DNA of 64,000 nt from JAJRTE01 sp964418585 (GTDB taxonomy: Bacteria; Myxococcota_A; UBA796; JAJRTE01): contig CAYQMG010000187.1 in the NCBI GenBank assembly GCA_964418585.1, forward strand, positions 12,920 to 76,919, written 5' to 3'. A program made the translations under genes and the position numbers. Positions 43,114 through 52,978 of the stretch are shown one piece after another. Position 1 is the first letter of the stretch, and each line of letters opens with the position of its first letter. Below the pieces are notes generated by a model. That model was given only the letters and a program-made list of their open reading frames with translations. It made no database searches and was not told where the DNA came from.

Positions 43114-45576
43114 TCACCGCATGGCTGTTCGCCCGGACCCGCGCGGCGATCGTGGCTTGGAGAGAAAACTGCCGTAAACCTCGAGGTATCCGGCCAGGTT
43201 CCGAACCACCTTGCGCACGTAGTCTCGAGTTTCCGGATAGGGAATCTCCTCGGCGAAAACATCGTCTTCCTCGGGGGCTCCCGGACGGCGGGTCCACCGA
43301 CTCACCGCCTCGGGACCGGCATTGTACGAGGCCAGCGCCCGGATCAGGCTGTTGTCGAACTTCTCCAGCATGGCGCGCAGGTACTCGGTGCCCAGCCGCA
43401 GGTTGAAGTCGGGTTCGTCGAGCCACCGGGTGCGGCAGCGCCGGATCCCGAGCCAACCACAGATCTCCCGTTCGGTATAGGGCATGATCTGCATCAGGCC
43501 TCGAGCCCCGGCCGGGCTGCGGATGGCCGGGCGGAACGTGCTCTCCTGGAGGATGAGTGCCGCCACGAGCGCAGGCTCGAGGCCGCGTTGGAGCGACCAC
43601 TTCACCACGGCGCGCCGGAACGGAAACGGGTAGGCGAGGCCCAGCAGTTCGGCCGGCACGTCGGCGTCCGAGTCGAGCGTGCGGAGGTAGCGGTGGGCGT
43701 ACCAGGTCCCGAAGTAGGTGGAACCCATGGCATGGCGAAGCGCGGCAGCGATCCAGAGCACCTGGGGGGGCGCTTCGGGCTGTCGCGTGGCTTCGAGTAG
43801 TTCGAGGCGGGCCTCCCCCGAGAGGCCCATCAGCCACAATTCCTTGGCCCGCTCCAGCAACAGGCGGGGACCCGGTGGGATTTCGGCGATACGATCCGCA
43901 AACCCGGGGAAAAGCAGGGACACGCCAAGTTCCGCCGGGGATTCCCCCGGGTACTCCTCTCGATCCTCGGGAACAGGCACCGGCCCGGAGGTCCGGATCC
44001 GGGGAATGCCTCCGGCCAGGCGCCAGTAGGCCATCACGCCATAATAGGTCGCCCGGAATCGGTGCCGAACATCGTCCAGGACCGCTGCCGCCCGGTCCGG
44101 TTGCGCCAATGCCTCGAGCACCCGTGCGAGCCAGTAGCGGGTCTGTGCCTCCTCCTCGCTGCCCGGAGGCACCAGCGCCAGGCGCTCCAGGAGCAGACGT
44201 CGGGCGAGTACTGGGTTTCGTCGCCGGTAAGACGACCAGACGAGCCGCCAGTGGGCGTCCAGCGCCGCTTCGGTTCCGGGAAACGCCTCGATCACCGCCC
44301 GGTACCACGATTCCGCCGCAGCCCAGTCTCCATCGTTGGTGGACATGGCAGCCAGAATGAGGTAGGCGCGCACGCCGTCCCGACCGGGGCCGGCCTCCAC
44401 GAATCGCTCCAACAGCCTGCGTCGATCCTCCCGTCGGCCCTTTCGTGCCAGTGTCTTTTGAAGCAGGGCCACTGTCTCCCATCGGGGATTCCCTGACGCG
44501 GCCTCCTCGTCCAGCAAGGCGAGCAGGAGCGGTTCCGCTTCCTCGAGACGGTTCAACTTCAGCAGTGCCTTCCCTTTCAGACGCTGCAACGTGCGTCGGC
44601 AAAAGGTGAGCCGGCATGTCTCGAGGGCCGCGTCGATCTCCTCCAGGACCGTCTCCTGAACCCAGCGTCGGTCCACGCGGCGAGCGATGCGCTCGCAACG
44701 AACCTCCCAGTCCACCATCCGTTCCTGCGCGGTGAGCGAGGGCTCGAGCCGACGGGCAGCCGTGGCGGCTCGGTCTGCGTAGATTCCGGTCCCCGCTTCC
44801 TCGGCCAGACGATAATGCCGGTAGGCTTCACCGGGCCACCCGGCCGCCTCGCACGCACGTCCGTAATGGTACAGAACGTCCGATTCCTCCGGAGCCAGAC
44901 GCGCCGCCCAGGCGCGGGAGAACGCTGATTCAGCCTCTTCTGGACGCCCAAGCACCAAAAGCGCCCGACCGCGGAGATAGGCCGCCCACCCCTGCTGCAC
45001 GGCTCCGGGTTCCGCTTCCATCTGGTCGACCATCTCCAGAACCTCTCGGGCACGCGCTTCTGCCCCTCCCGCCGAATCGTGTCGGCTCAAGGCGATACGC
45101 GCCAGATCGCGCAACACGTAGGGCGCCAGCGCCGGATACATGTCGACCAGGGACGTGAGCAGTGCTTCCGCTTCCTCGAGTCGGCCTTGGCCCAGGGCCT
45201 CCTGCGCATCCAGGAACCGGCTGCGCAATTCCTCCCGTTCCGCGGACCGTTCGGGGTCGCCCGGAGCCGGAAAGGCCCAGGGCCTGGGGGGCTCGAGCCG
45301 CTGGATCCGGACCGATGGCGCGGAGGGTCGACGAGCCTGGAGTCGGCGAGGGGAGGACCCCGGCACCCAGGGGGCCCCGATGGCGTTTTCCGGGAGGAGG
45401 CCTGCCAACAGGGTCAGCAGCACCAGGAGGAGGGCCGAGCAGTGCCACGACCCGACGACGGACCGGTATTGACGGGCGATTCGGGTCGGAACGGCAACTT
45501 CACCCGAGGGCGCGCCCGGGTTCTCGAGGCGGCAGGCAGGGGCGTGCGCGCGGTTTGGTGGTGCGTGGTTCCGCAT
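43114..45576 (-). CDS. Soluble-lytic-transglycosylase-type (Slt) murein hydrolase
   Basis: 820 residues from ATG 45576, preceded by GGAAG; an in-frame GTG at 45648 is less likely. N-terminal hydrophobic anchor or signal (LLLVLLTLLAGLLPENAIGA). A long TPR/superhelical region (about 120-600) full of A-x-x-W-Y and E-x-A helices, then the lytic transglycosylase domain (about 650-800): catalytic Glu in ALILQESTF, GARGLMQIMPYTE, LGTEYLRAMLEKF and ASYNAGPEAVSRW. It cleaves peptidoglycan to 1,6-anhydro-muropeptides in the periplasm, as in E. coli Slt70 but longer. First gene of the apparent operon with EamA and the membrane synthase-like protein. Confidence 0.9.
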   Translation of the reverse strand: MRNHAPPNRAHAPACRLENPGAPSGEVAVPTRIARQYRSVVGSWHCSALLLVLLTLLAGLLPENAIGAPWVPGSSPRRLQARRPSAPSVRIQRLEPPRPWAFPAPGDPERSAEREELRSRFLDAQEALGQGRLEEAEALLTSLVDMYPALAPYVLRDLARIALSRHDSAGGAEARAREVLEMVDQMEAEPGAVQQGWAAYLRGRALLVLGRPEEAESAFSRAWAARLAPEESDVLYHYGRACEAAGWPGEAYRHYRLAEEAGTGIYADRAATAARRLEPSLTAQERMVDWEVRCERIARRVDRRWVQETVLEEIDAALETCRLTFCRRTLQRLKGKALLKLNRLEEAEPLLLALLDEEAASGNPRWETVALLQKTLARKGRREDRRRLLERFVEAGPGRDGVRAYLILAAMSTNDGDWAAAESWYRAVIEAFPGTEAALDAHWRLVWSSYRRRNPVLARRLLLERLALVPPGSEEEAQTRYWLARVLEALAQPDRAAAVLDDVRHRFRATYYGVMAYWRLAGGIPRIRTSGPVPVPEDREEYPGESPAELGVSLLFPGFADRIAEIPPGPRLLLERAKELWLMGLSGEARLELLEATRQPEAPPQVLWIAAALRHAMGSTYFGTWYAHRYLRTLDSDADVPAELLGLAYPFPFRRAVVKWSLQRGLEPALVAALILQESTFRPAIRSPAGARGLMQIMPYTEREICGWLGIRRCRTRWLDEPDFNLRLGTEYLRAMLEKFDNSLIRALASYNAGPEAVSRWTRRPGAPEEDDVFAEEIPYPETRDYVRKVVRNLAGYLEVYGSFLSKPRSPRGSGRTAMR

Positions 45577-45757
45577 CCGGTCTTCCAGGAACGCCTTCGT
45601 GAACAGCGGATCAGGGCTCGTTGGTTCAATGTAGCACAAAGGGAACACAAAGTCCCCGGATCCAGACGCGACGGGTTCTCGCTGGGGTCAGTCGGCCCAA
45701 CAGGGGGTCGTCGGGCCGTGGGACGGTTGCGAGGAGCGGGAAGGGATGCGCGACCCT

Positions 45758-46456
45758 CTATTTGCTCTTGAGCACGTCTTCTCCAGCCTCGGCCCGAACG
45801 AGGAACTCGAGCCACCCCATGATGAGTTCACGCTCCTTGGCCCGGTCGGGCGGGAGGTTGCCGCCCCGCTCCAGCATCTTCAGTTCCGCATCGATTTTCT
45901 CCAGTGTGGCCAGTGCCCGGTCGATTCGATCCCTCGGAGTCTCGCCCTCGGCATTGGGCTCATCCAGGGCGAACTCGATGGTCTTCTGGAATTCCTCCAC
46001 CAGTGCCCGGGCCAACTCGGAAGGCGCCCGTTCCTCGAACTTGGCGTTCTTGACCTCCTCCTTGAGCTTGGCCACCGCGGCAAACGTCATCTCGTGGGCC
46101 ACCTGGTCCACGATGGGGGTGAACTGCTCCTCCAGATACATGCGGAAGGAAGGCAGGGTGTCGAGGATTTCATCGGTGACCGACCGGGCGATCCCGGGCG
46201 CACCGTCGACCAGCGTGCGTTCCAGATCCTGTCCCACCTTCGGTACCGCGTCAATCACCAGTCCAGAGGTGGTCAGAGCCAGTTCCTCGGGATGGAGGAT
46301 CTTGGTGATCTGAGAACTCAGCCAGGTCGTGTATCCGAGCACAATGATCACCAGCACCACGCTGATGAGGTAGGTGTTGCGCGTGTTCTTCTTCTCTTTT
46401 TCCAGTTCGGCCCGAACGAGTTCCACCACATCGACATCGTTCTGCTTCTCGAGCAT
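45758..46456 (-). CDS. Single-span membrane protein, coiled/helical, unknown
   Basis: 232 residues, ATG after AAGGAGAAAAGG. A charged N-terminus (VELVRAELEKEKKNTR), one span at about 29-48 (LISVVLVIIVLGYTTWL) and a long helical, acidic exterior or periplasmic region (EEQFTPIVDQVAHEM, AKLKEEVKNAKFEERAPSEL). No enzyme motif. It resembles the upstream gene in length, topology and style, suggesting a duplicated pair that could form a hetero-oligomer. Function unknown. Confidence 0.75.
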   Translation of the reverse strand: MLEKQNDVDVVELVRAELEKEKKNTRNTYLISVVLVIIVLGYTTWLSSQITKILHPEELALTTSGLVIDAVPKVGQDLERTLVDGAPGIARSVTDEILDTLPSFRMYLEEQFTPIVDQVAHEMTFAAVAKLKEEVKNAKFEERAPSELARALVEEFQKTIEFALDEPNAEGETPRDRIDRALATLEKIDAELKMLERGGNLPPDRAKERELIMGWLEFLVRAEAGEDVLKSK

Positions 46457-46502
46457 TTCCTTTTCTCCTTTCTCCTTCAGGACATGCCTTCAGTCGGACG
46501 GC

Positions 46503-47219
46503 TCACTTCTTCACCTGACCCTCGGGATTCAACCGCATGTTCACAATTTCCATGAACACAGTGAGCACGTCCTCGAGCGACGCCGGCGCCTTGCCCGTGG
46601 CCATGCCGTCCTTGACCTGCTGCTCCATCTTCTGGAACGTGTCGTTGATGGATTGGAGAATGTGGAAATGCTTCTCAAACGTGGTGTCGAGTTGTCCGTG
46701 GGCCCAGTCACGCACGGACTTGATGAGCGCCTGATTGAGCGCCTCCAGGGCCTCCGGATCGTCCTTGAACGTCGGGAACTTGTCGGCGATGCCCGCGTTG
46801 TGGGCCAGGTCGGCCTCCTTGAGTGCCACGTCCAGGGACGCAGCAAGCCGGTCGGCCATGTTCTCCAGAAGCACCTCCGACTCCTTTTGCAACCGCTCTT
46901 CCAGCCGAGGACCGAACTGGACCGACTCCTTGGCAAACGCCTCCTTCAGTGCAGGCAGGGCCGCCTCGGTCACCTGGTCCAGTTCCTTGGACACCACCGG
47001 CCAAACCCGCTTGGCTCCCTCCACCTGAAGCGCAGTCACAAAGGTCTCAACGTCGAACTGTGTAAACTTGGTGTAGGTCCTTTTGGCAAACACCCCAAGA
47101 ATGACCAGGATAGCCAGAGTGGCTGCGATGCGAACATAGGCCGCCTTCTGACGTTCCTCCCTCATCTGCTTCAACAGGTCCGCCACGACTGCTTTCGTCG
47201 ATTCACTGCTTTCTCCCAT
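46503..47219 (-). CDS. Single-span membrane protein, paralogue-like partner
   Basis: 238 residues; ATG 47219 follows GGAGGAGCG. N-terminal helix (TKAVVADLLKQMREERQKA), a span at about 31-46 (IAATLAILVILGVFA), then a helical domain with amphipathic segments (SKELDQVTEAALPALKEAF, RLEERLQKESEVLLENMADRL). No known motif. The 46-base gap to the next gene and shared architecture (cytosolic helix - span - about 180-residue helical domain) make the two a likely operon and duplicated pair. Function unknown. Confidence 0.75.
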   Translation of the reverse strand: MGESSESTKAVVADLLKQMREERQKAAYVRIAATLAILVILGVFAKRTYTKFTQFDVETFVTALQVEGAKRVWPVVSKELDQVTEAALPALKEAFAKESVQFGPRLEERLQKESEVLLENMADRLAASLDVALKEADLAHNAGIADKFPTFKDDPEALEALNQALIKSVRDWAHGQLDTTFEKHFHILQSINDTFQKMEQQVKDGMATGKAPASLEDVLTVFMEIVNMRLNPEGQVKK

Positions 47220-47680
47220 CGCTCCTCCGTTTCTGCGTACCACAAGCCAACAACGCTCAAGCCCACCTGTATGTCATCTACCGAGACCGCCGTGGACCTC
47301 CTCGAGTCGCTTCAGCTTCCGCACCAGCGCTCAACGGTTGCTCCGACTATCCACCTCACTCTCACGGCTACCATGTTCAGGATCGCGAGTCAATAGGGGA
47401 AATTGGTGAATTCATCCAGGAATCCGTTGCAAGCCCCCCCTCCGGTCAGCCATGTGTCGAGACGCCCTCGCAAGGCCCGCGACAACCTACACCAACCCCG
47501 CCCCCCATCCCGCTTCTCCGCACCCTTTCGCCCCCCGTCCGGGGGGTCCCCCTCCGCCTCTCCGCTGTATCTCCGCGGTCCGCATGGAAAGGTGCAACGG
47601 TATCCTTCACCAAGAGAGCGCCGGGGCGTATAATGCTCCGGGGGTGGACATGGTGTTGCCTGGAAGTGGGAGAGGATGTG
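47220..47680. other. Divergent intergenic region before the giant lipoprotein
   Basis: 461 bases. It contains the promoter at 47606-47634 and the leader of the plus-strand gene. For the minus-strand pair a TTGACT near 47393 lacks a matching -10. No gene or RNA recognised. Confidence 0.5.
47606..47634 (+). promoter_or_regulatory. Promoter of the MopE/fibrinogen-like lipoprotein
   Basis: TTCACC (47606-47611), a 17-base spacer and a perfect TATAAT (47629-47634). The -10 covers the first in-frame ATG (47633), which therefore cannot be the start; this supports ATG 47681. Confidence 0.6.
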
Positions 47681-50600
47681 ATGCACGGCTCTGCAATGTT
47701 CTGGACAGGGATGGGGAAACAGTTGCTCTGGTTCGCAGCGATCGTTCTGATGATGTTCACAGTCGGTTGTCCCGAGCCGGCGGGAGATGACGATGGGACT
47801 GTGTCGCCCTCCCCCGTGCTCACGGACCTGGACGAAGACGGCTATACCGGGACCGCAGACGGGGGAGACGATTGTGATGACCAGGACCCGAGCATTCATC
47901 CCGGGGCGGAAGAGGTGTGCGACGGGGTGGACAACGATTGCGACGGGGACGTGGACGAGGAGGTGCTTCTGGTTTTCTATCCTGACCAGGACGGAGACGG
48001 CTTCGGCGACACCGACCAGTCCCTCGAGGCCTGTAACGCTCCGGAAGGCCATGTGGACCTCCCGGGGGACTGCGATGATACGGCTGCGTCGGTGAACCCT
48101 TCGGCAGAAGAGGTGTGCGACGGGGTGGACAACGACTGTGACGACCAGACCGACGAGGAGGTCTCCACGCGCTTCTACCAGGACGCTGACAGCGACGGGC
48201 ACGGGGACGCGGAGGTCTTCACCCAGGCTTGTGAGCCTCCTCCCGGTTACGTGGACACCGAAGACGACTGCGACGACGGCGACGCCCACGTGTACCCGGG
48301 CGCGAGCGAAGTGTGCAACGGCGTGGATGACGATTGCGACGGGGACGTGGATGAGGATGTCCTGTTGCACCTGTTCGTCGACCAGGACGGCGACGGGTAC
48401 GGGGATTCGGACCAGCCCGTGGAAACCTGCGACTCGAGCGGCTCTGTCGCCGAGGTCGGGGGTGATTGTGACGACCAGGACCCCTTGACCCACCCGGATG
48501 CGGGGGAGTTGTGCGACGGGGTGGACAATGATTGTGACGGTGAGGTCGACGAGGAGTTGGTGACGGAACTTTACGCGGACACCGATGGGGATGGGCACGG
48601 GGACCCGAACGTGACCGTTTCGGGGTGCGATGCGATGGAAGGATACACCACGTCGAGCGATGACTGCGACGACAGCTTGGCGGAGGTCCACCCGGGCGCG
48701 GAGGAGGTTTGCGACGGGGTGGACAACGATTGCGACGGTACGGTGGACGAGGATCTGGACGTTGCCTGGTATCAGGACACGGACGGTGATGGCGTGGGGG
48801 GAGGGGATCCTGAGCTGTCCTGCATGCAACCGGAAGGGTACGTACAGGAGGGAGGAGACTGCGACGACAGCCTGGCGGAGGTCTACCCGGGCGCGGAGGA
48901 AGTTTGCGACGGACTGGACAACGATTGCGACGGTACGGTGGATGGTCCCGACGAGGAAGGTAACCCGCCGGTCGGAGCGAGCACGTGGTACCTGGATGAA
49001 GACGGGGACGGGTACGGGGACACCGGGTCGGCCACCGATGCCTGTGATGCGCCGACCGGCCATGTCGCAGCCGCCGGGGATTGCGACGACACCGACCCGG
49101 CAGCCTATCCGGGTGGGGAGGAAGTGTGCGACGGCGCAGACAACGATTGCGACGGCCAGGTGGACAACAACGCACTCGATGTCTCCATCTGGTATGCTGA
49201 CCAAGACGAGGACGGGTTCGGCACTCCGGATGTCTGGGTCGAGGCCTGCGACCCACCGACAGGGTATGTGGACAACGACGACGATTGCGACGATGGGTCT
49301 GCAGCCGTTTCTCCGCAGGCCGTCGAGGTCACCGACGGGGTGGACAACGATTGTGACGGGGTCGTGGACAACGGGACGCCCATCTATGACGATGACGGAG
49401 ACGGGTACACCGAAGAGGAGGGGGATTGCGACGATACCGACCCCACGACCTACCCTGGTGCCGCCGAGGTGGAGGACGGTGCGGACAACGATTGCGACGG
49501 CACGGTGGACGAGGGGACAGCGGCGTACGATGACGATGGAGACGGGTACACGGAGAACGAGGGGGATTGTGACGATGGGGACCCGGACGTGTTGCCCGGC
49601 CAGGAGTTTTGTCCGTGGGAGACGAGCGGAGAGAGTTGTGCGGCGGTCCTCTATGCAGGCGAATCCAACGGGGACGGGTTTTACGAACTGGACCTGGATG
49701 GAACCGGGTCACCGAGTGCGGTCTACTGCGACATGACCACGGACGGAGGTGGTTGGACCTTGCTCGGCACGATTTCGGGGGCGGACGCCGATCACTGGAA
49801 CACCGAGGACGGCCTGTGGTCGAACGAGGAGGTGCTTGGCCGTCCGGACCATGCTCTGGACCGGGACTACAAGTCGGACGCCTGGTTCCGTCTCTCCATC
49901 GCCCGAAGCGAGGTGCTCGTGCGTCGCAGCTACCGTGCCTACGTTCAGGCCGAGGTGGTGCTCGACCGGACCTGTACCATGGGCAAGTCCCGGTTCAAGG
50001 ACCTGTTCGACGAATTCGACACGCGCCTGGCCTGCACCCCCGATCACATCCGGATCCTTCGTTCGAGTCCGGTGGGGGTGGCTGCAGGCTTCCGGGAGGG
50101 CAAGGGCGAGGGCCTGGGCGCCGACGGCACCAACGGATTCTGCTGGAACGGCGAAGACACCCGGAGCAATGGATTCCGCGGCCGGCTGGTCTGGAACGCA
50201 TTCCCGGACACGGACTGCAATCAGGCAGGGCACTCGGGCGGGTTGGCCGTTTTCTGGGAAAACAACAACAGCATGACCTCGGCGGACGTGACCGGGACCG
50301 ACTGGCTCGCCGGTACAAACTATGACGATGTCGTGGTCTCCCTGTTCGTCCGGTCGCTCAGGCCGGATGACGTGGACGGAGACGGCTATACCCCGGCGGA
50401 AGGCGATTGCAACGACACCGATTCCACGGTCTACCCGGGCACAGTCTCCTGTCCGTGGGAGCTCGGCGGCTCGGACTGCTCCGAAATCCTGTACGCCGGG
50501 GACTCCCAGGGGGATGGCGTCTACCGCGTTCAGGCGAGCGACGGCACAACCCATGAGGTCTACTGCGACATGACCACGGACGGAGGCGGCTGGACCCTTG

Positions 50601-52903
50601 TCGGCACCATCGCAGGGGGTGACGAGGACCGGTGGAACACCGAGCAAGGACTTTGGGTGGACGACCAGACCATCGGGACCCTGGGAGATCCCTTCTCCCG
50701 CGACTACAAATCCGTGGCCTGGTCCGACCTGGATATCTCGGGCGGCGAGGTTCTGTATCAACGGCGGTACGATGGCAAACTCCGCGGCGCGGCCATCCTC
50801 TCCTCGCCATGCCTGGGCGCTCACTCCCGATTTTCGGATCTCTTCTCCTCCTTCGACACCTCCCTGGCATGCACACCCGACGACATCCGCGTCCTCGCCA
50901 CCTCCGCCACCGGCGTCGCTTCCTCGAGCTACGCCGAGGGGGCGATCAGCGGACTGGGAGGCACCAACACCAATGGCCTGTGTTGGAACGGAGAGGACAC
51001 GAGCGGAAACGTGTTCAAAGGTCGCCTCGTGTGGAACACCGTTGCCGGTGCAGACTGTAGTCAGGCCAGTCATGTGGGCGGGATTGCCGTCTTCTGGGAA
51101 AACGATGTCCAGTACACGGTGGCGGATATCACCGGCACCAACTGGCTGTATGGTACCAACTATGCCAAGACAGCCATCTCCCTCTACGTCCGCCTGCCCA
51201 ACCGGGATGACGTGGATGGGGACGGCTATAGCCCGGAGGGCGGCGACTGCGACGACGCGGACCCCGCCGTGTATCCTGGAACCATGGATTGTGTCATCGA
51301 TGTTGGAGGCTCGAGCTGCGACGACATCCTCTGGTCCGGGGACGCGCTCGGAGATGGGATCTACCGTATTTACCCCGAAGGGGGCGTCGATTCCTATGAG
51401 GTCTATTGCGACATGACCACAGACGGGGGAGGATGGACCTTGATGGGAACCATCTCGGGGGCCGACGAAGATCGGTGGGCCACGGAAACCGGCTACTGGG
51501 CGGACGACAACGTGCTGGGAAGTCTGGAGAACCCGTTCGGTCTGGACTACAAGTCCAGGGCCTGGTCCGATCTCGAGGTCGGGGGAGGAGAATTGCTGTG
51601 GCAACGCCGGTATGCAGGGGAGGTCGAGGGGCTTGCTGTGCTCGGGAACCGGTGCCTCGAGAGCGTCGCGTGGCTACCAGAGGCGTTCGATACGTTCGAC
51701 CGGAGCCGGGTGTGTGAACCGGAGGACATTCGGGTTCTCTTCAGCTCGGCCACCGGGGTCTACGATGCGACCTATGCGGAAGGTGCGAGTGCCGGCCTGG
51801 GCGGGTCGGGCACGAACGGGTTCTGCTGGAACGGGGAGGACACGGAGAGCAACGTATTCAAGGGGCACCTCTTCTGGAACCAGTATCCGGGCACCGACTG
51901 CGATCAGCAAGGGCACCTCGGCGGTGTGGGGGTGTTCTGGGAGGACAGTTCGCAGTACACGGTGGCGGACATTACCGGTACCAACTGGGTCTATGGGCTT
52001 GACTTTTCGCAGATTGCCATCAGCCTGTACGCCCGGGCTTCGACTCGACGGACCAATCCGTTCGACTGGGACATGGATGGTTTCAGCGAGGCCGAAGGGG
52101 ACTGCGACGACACATCGAACCAGGTCTATCCGGGCACCTTTGCATGCCCTGGGGACTTCGGCGCGTCGAGTTGTCTCGAGATTCTTGCCGAGGGGAATTC
52201 CGTTGGCGATGGGATCTACATCATCGATCTGGATGGGGATGGACCGCAGGAGCCGTTCCGGGTCTATTGCGACATGACCACGGACGGAGGCGGCTGGACC
52301 CTGTTGGGCACCATTTCGGGCGGGGACGCGAACCAGTGGGCCGAGATGGTGGGATACTGGGGGAACGAGGATGAATTGGGCAGCCTCGTCTACCCGTTCA
52401 CCCAGGACTTCAAGTCGCCGGCCTGGTATCTGATGGACATCACCGGTGGAGAGATCCTCTATGTGAGGCGGTACCAGGACGTGATCCGGGGCAAGGCCGT
52501 GCTCACCACCCCTTGCCTCGGCGACAAGGAGACCTTCAACCAATTCTTTGAAATTTTCGACACCAGCCTGGCCTGCCATCCTGGTGATATCCGGGTGCTT
52601 CAGGCCTCTTCGACCGGTGTGAACGACTCGAGCTATGCCGAGGGCGCCTCATACGGGCTCGGCGGTTCTGGGACCAACGGGTTCTGCTGGAACGGGGAGG
52701 ACACGGAGAGCAACGTGTTCAAGGGGCATTTCTTCTGGAACCAGTATCCGGGCACCAGCAATTGCAGCCAGGGAGGTCATCTCGGCGGTATCGGGGTGTT
52801 CTGGGAGAACAGTTCGCAGTACACCGTCGCGGACATCACCGGTGCAAACTGGCTGTATGGAACCGACTACTCGGAGACCGACATTTCCCTGTTCCTCCGG
52901 TAG
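47681..52903 (+). CDS. Giant lipoprotein: MopE loops plus four fibrinogen-like domains
   Basis: 1740 residues. ATG 47681 has GGGAGAGGA upstream. Signal peptide ending FTVGC (Cys30), then a short acidic linker. Residues about 45-640 hold nine to ten MopE-type units (DQDGDGYGD...GDCDDxDP...EEVCDGVDNDCDG), the first eight of the longer type with an extra Cys pair. Then four copies of a domain of about 250 residues with the fibrinogen-like signature (VYCDMTTDGGGWTLLGTISG) and a conserved GTNGFCWNGEDT...FKGRLVWN...GGIAVFWE...VADITGTNWLYGTNY core. Each copy is joined to the next by a half MopE unit (DVDGDGYTPAEGDCNDTD). Expected at the outer surface; the domains may bind glycans or proteins with calcium. 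Convergent with the Gfo/Idh cluster. Confidence 0.9.
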   Translation: MHGSAMFWTGMGKQLLWFAAIVLMMFTVGCPEPAGDDDGTVSPSPVLTDLDEDGYTGTADGGDDCDDQDPSIHPGAEEVCDGVDNDCDGDVDEEVLLVFYPDQDGDGFGDTDQSLEACNAPEGHVDLPGDCDDTAASVNPSAEEVCDGVDNDCDDQTDEEVSTRFYQDADSDGHGDAEVFTQACEPPPGYVDTEDDCDDGDAHVYPGASEVCNGVDDDCDGDVDEDVLLHLFVDQDGDGYGDSDQPVETCDSSGSVAEVGGDCDDQDPLTHPDAGELCDGVDNDCDGEVDEELVTELYADTDGDGHGDPNVTVSGCDAMEGYTTSSDDCDDSLAEVHPGAEEVCDGVDNDCDGTVDEDLDVAWYQDTDGDGVGGGDPELSCMQPEGYVQEGGDCDDSLAEVYPGAEEVCDGLDNDCDGTVDGPDEEGNPPVGASTWYLDEDGDGYGDTGSATDACDAPTGHVAAAGDCDDTDPAAYPGGEEVCDGADNDCDGQVDNNALDVSIWYADQDEDGFGTPDVWVEACDPPTGYVDNDDDCDDGSAAVSPQAVEVTDGVDNDCDGVVDNGTPIYDDDGDGYTEEEGDCDDTDPTTYPGAAEVEDGADNDCDGTVDEGTAAYDDDGDGYTENEGDCDDGDPDVLPGQEFCPWETSGESCAAVLYAGESNGDGFYELDLDGTGSPSAVYCDMTTDGGGWTLLGTISGADADHWNTEDGLWSNEEVLGRPDHALDRDYKSDAWFRLSIARSEVLVRRSYRAYVQAEVVLDRTCTMGKSRFKDLFDEFDTRLACTPDHIRILRSSPVGVAAGFREGKGEGLGADGTNGFCWNGEDTRSNGFRGRLVWNAFPDTDCNQAGHSGGLAVFWENNNSMTSADVTGTDWLAGTNYDDVVVSLFVRSLRPDDVDGDGYTPAEGDCNDTDSTVYPGTVSCPWELGGSDCSEILYAGDSQGDGVYRVQASDGTTHEVYCDMTTDGGGWTLVGTIAGGDEDRWNTEQGLWVDDQTIGTLGDPFSRDYKSVAWSDLDISGGEVLYQRRYDGKLRGAAILSSPCLGAHSRFSDLFSSFDTSLACTPDDIRVLATSATGVASSSYAEGAISGLGGTNTNGLCWNGEDTSGNVFKGRLVWNTVAGADCSQASHVGGIAVFWENDVQYTVADITGTNWLYGTNYAKTAISLYVRLPNRDDVDGDGYSPEGGDCDDADPAVYPGTMDCVIDVGGSSCDDILWSGDALGDGIYRIYPEGGVDSYEVYCDMTTDGGGWTLMGTISGADEDRWATETGYWADDNVLGSLENPFGLDYKSRAWSDLEVGGGELLWQRRYAGEVEGLAVLGNRCLESVAWLPEAFDTFDRSRVCEPEDIRVLFSSATGVYDATYAEGASAGLGGSGTNGFCWNGEDTESNVFKGHLFWNQYPGTDCDQQGHLGGVGVFWEDSSQYTVADITGTNWVYGLDFSQIAISLYARASTRRTNPFDWDMDGFSEAEGDCDDTSNQVYPGTFACPGDFGASSCLEILAEGNSVGDGIYIIDLDGDGPQEPFRVYCDMTTDGGGWTLLGTISGGDANQWAEMVGYWGNEDELGSLVYPFTQDFKSPAWYLMDITGGEILYVRRYQDVIRGKAVLTTPCLGDKETFNQFFEIFDTSLACHPGDIRVLQASSTGVNDSSYAEGASYGLGGSGTNGFCWNGEDTESNVFKGHFFWNQYPGTSNCSQGGHLGGIGVFWENSSQYTVADITGANWLYGTDYSETDISLFLR
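49607..52900 (+). repeat. Four tandem fibrinogen-like domain repeats (about 830 bp period)
   Basis: Copies at roughly 49607-50370, 50440-51195, 51285-52040 and 52140-52900. Copies 3 and 4 share long identical blocks around GGGTTCTGCTGGAACGGGGA and AACCAGTATCCGGGCACC, so the last duplication or gene conversion is recent. Confidence 0.85.
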
Positions 52904-52978
52904 TCCCCTCCTCCGGTCTTCCGGCCTCGGCACGCGCGTCCGGGGTGAACGCCCCTCCAGGCACCGGCCTCCTCGTTC

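Noticed and set aside
47633..47680. ATG 47633 as start of the giant lipoprotein
   Set aside because: It overlaps a perfect TATAAT and would add a Trp/Cys-rich stretch before the signal peptide; ATG 47681 has a ribosome site.
47390..49204. Minus-strand open frame of 604 codons
   Set aside because: Antisense shadow of the MopE units of the giant lipoprotein; it also runs across that gene's promoter.
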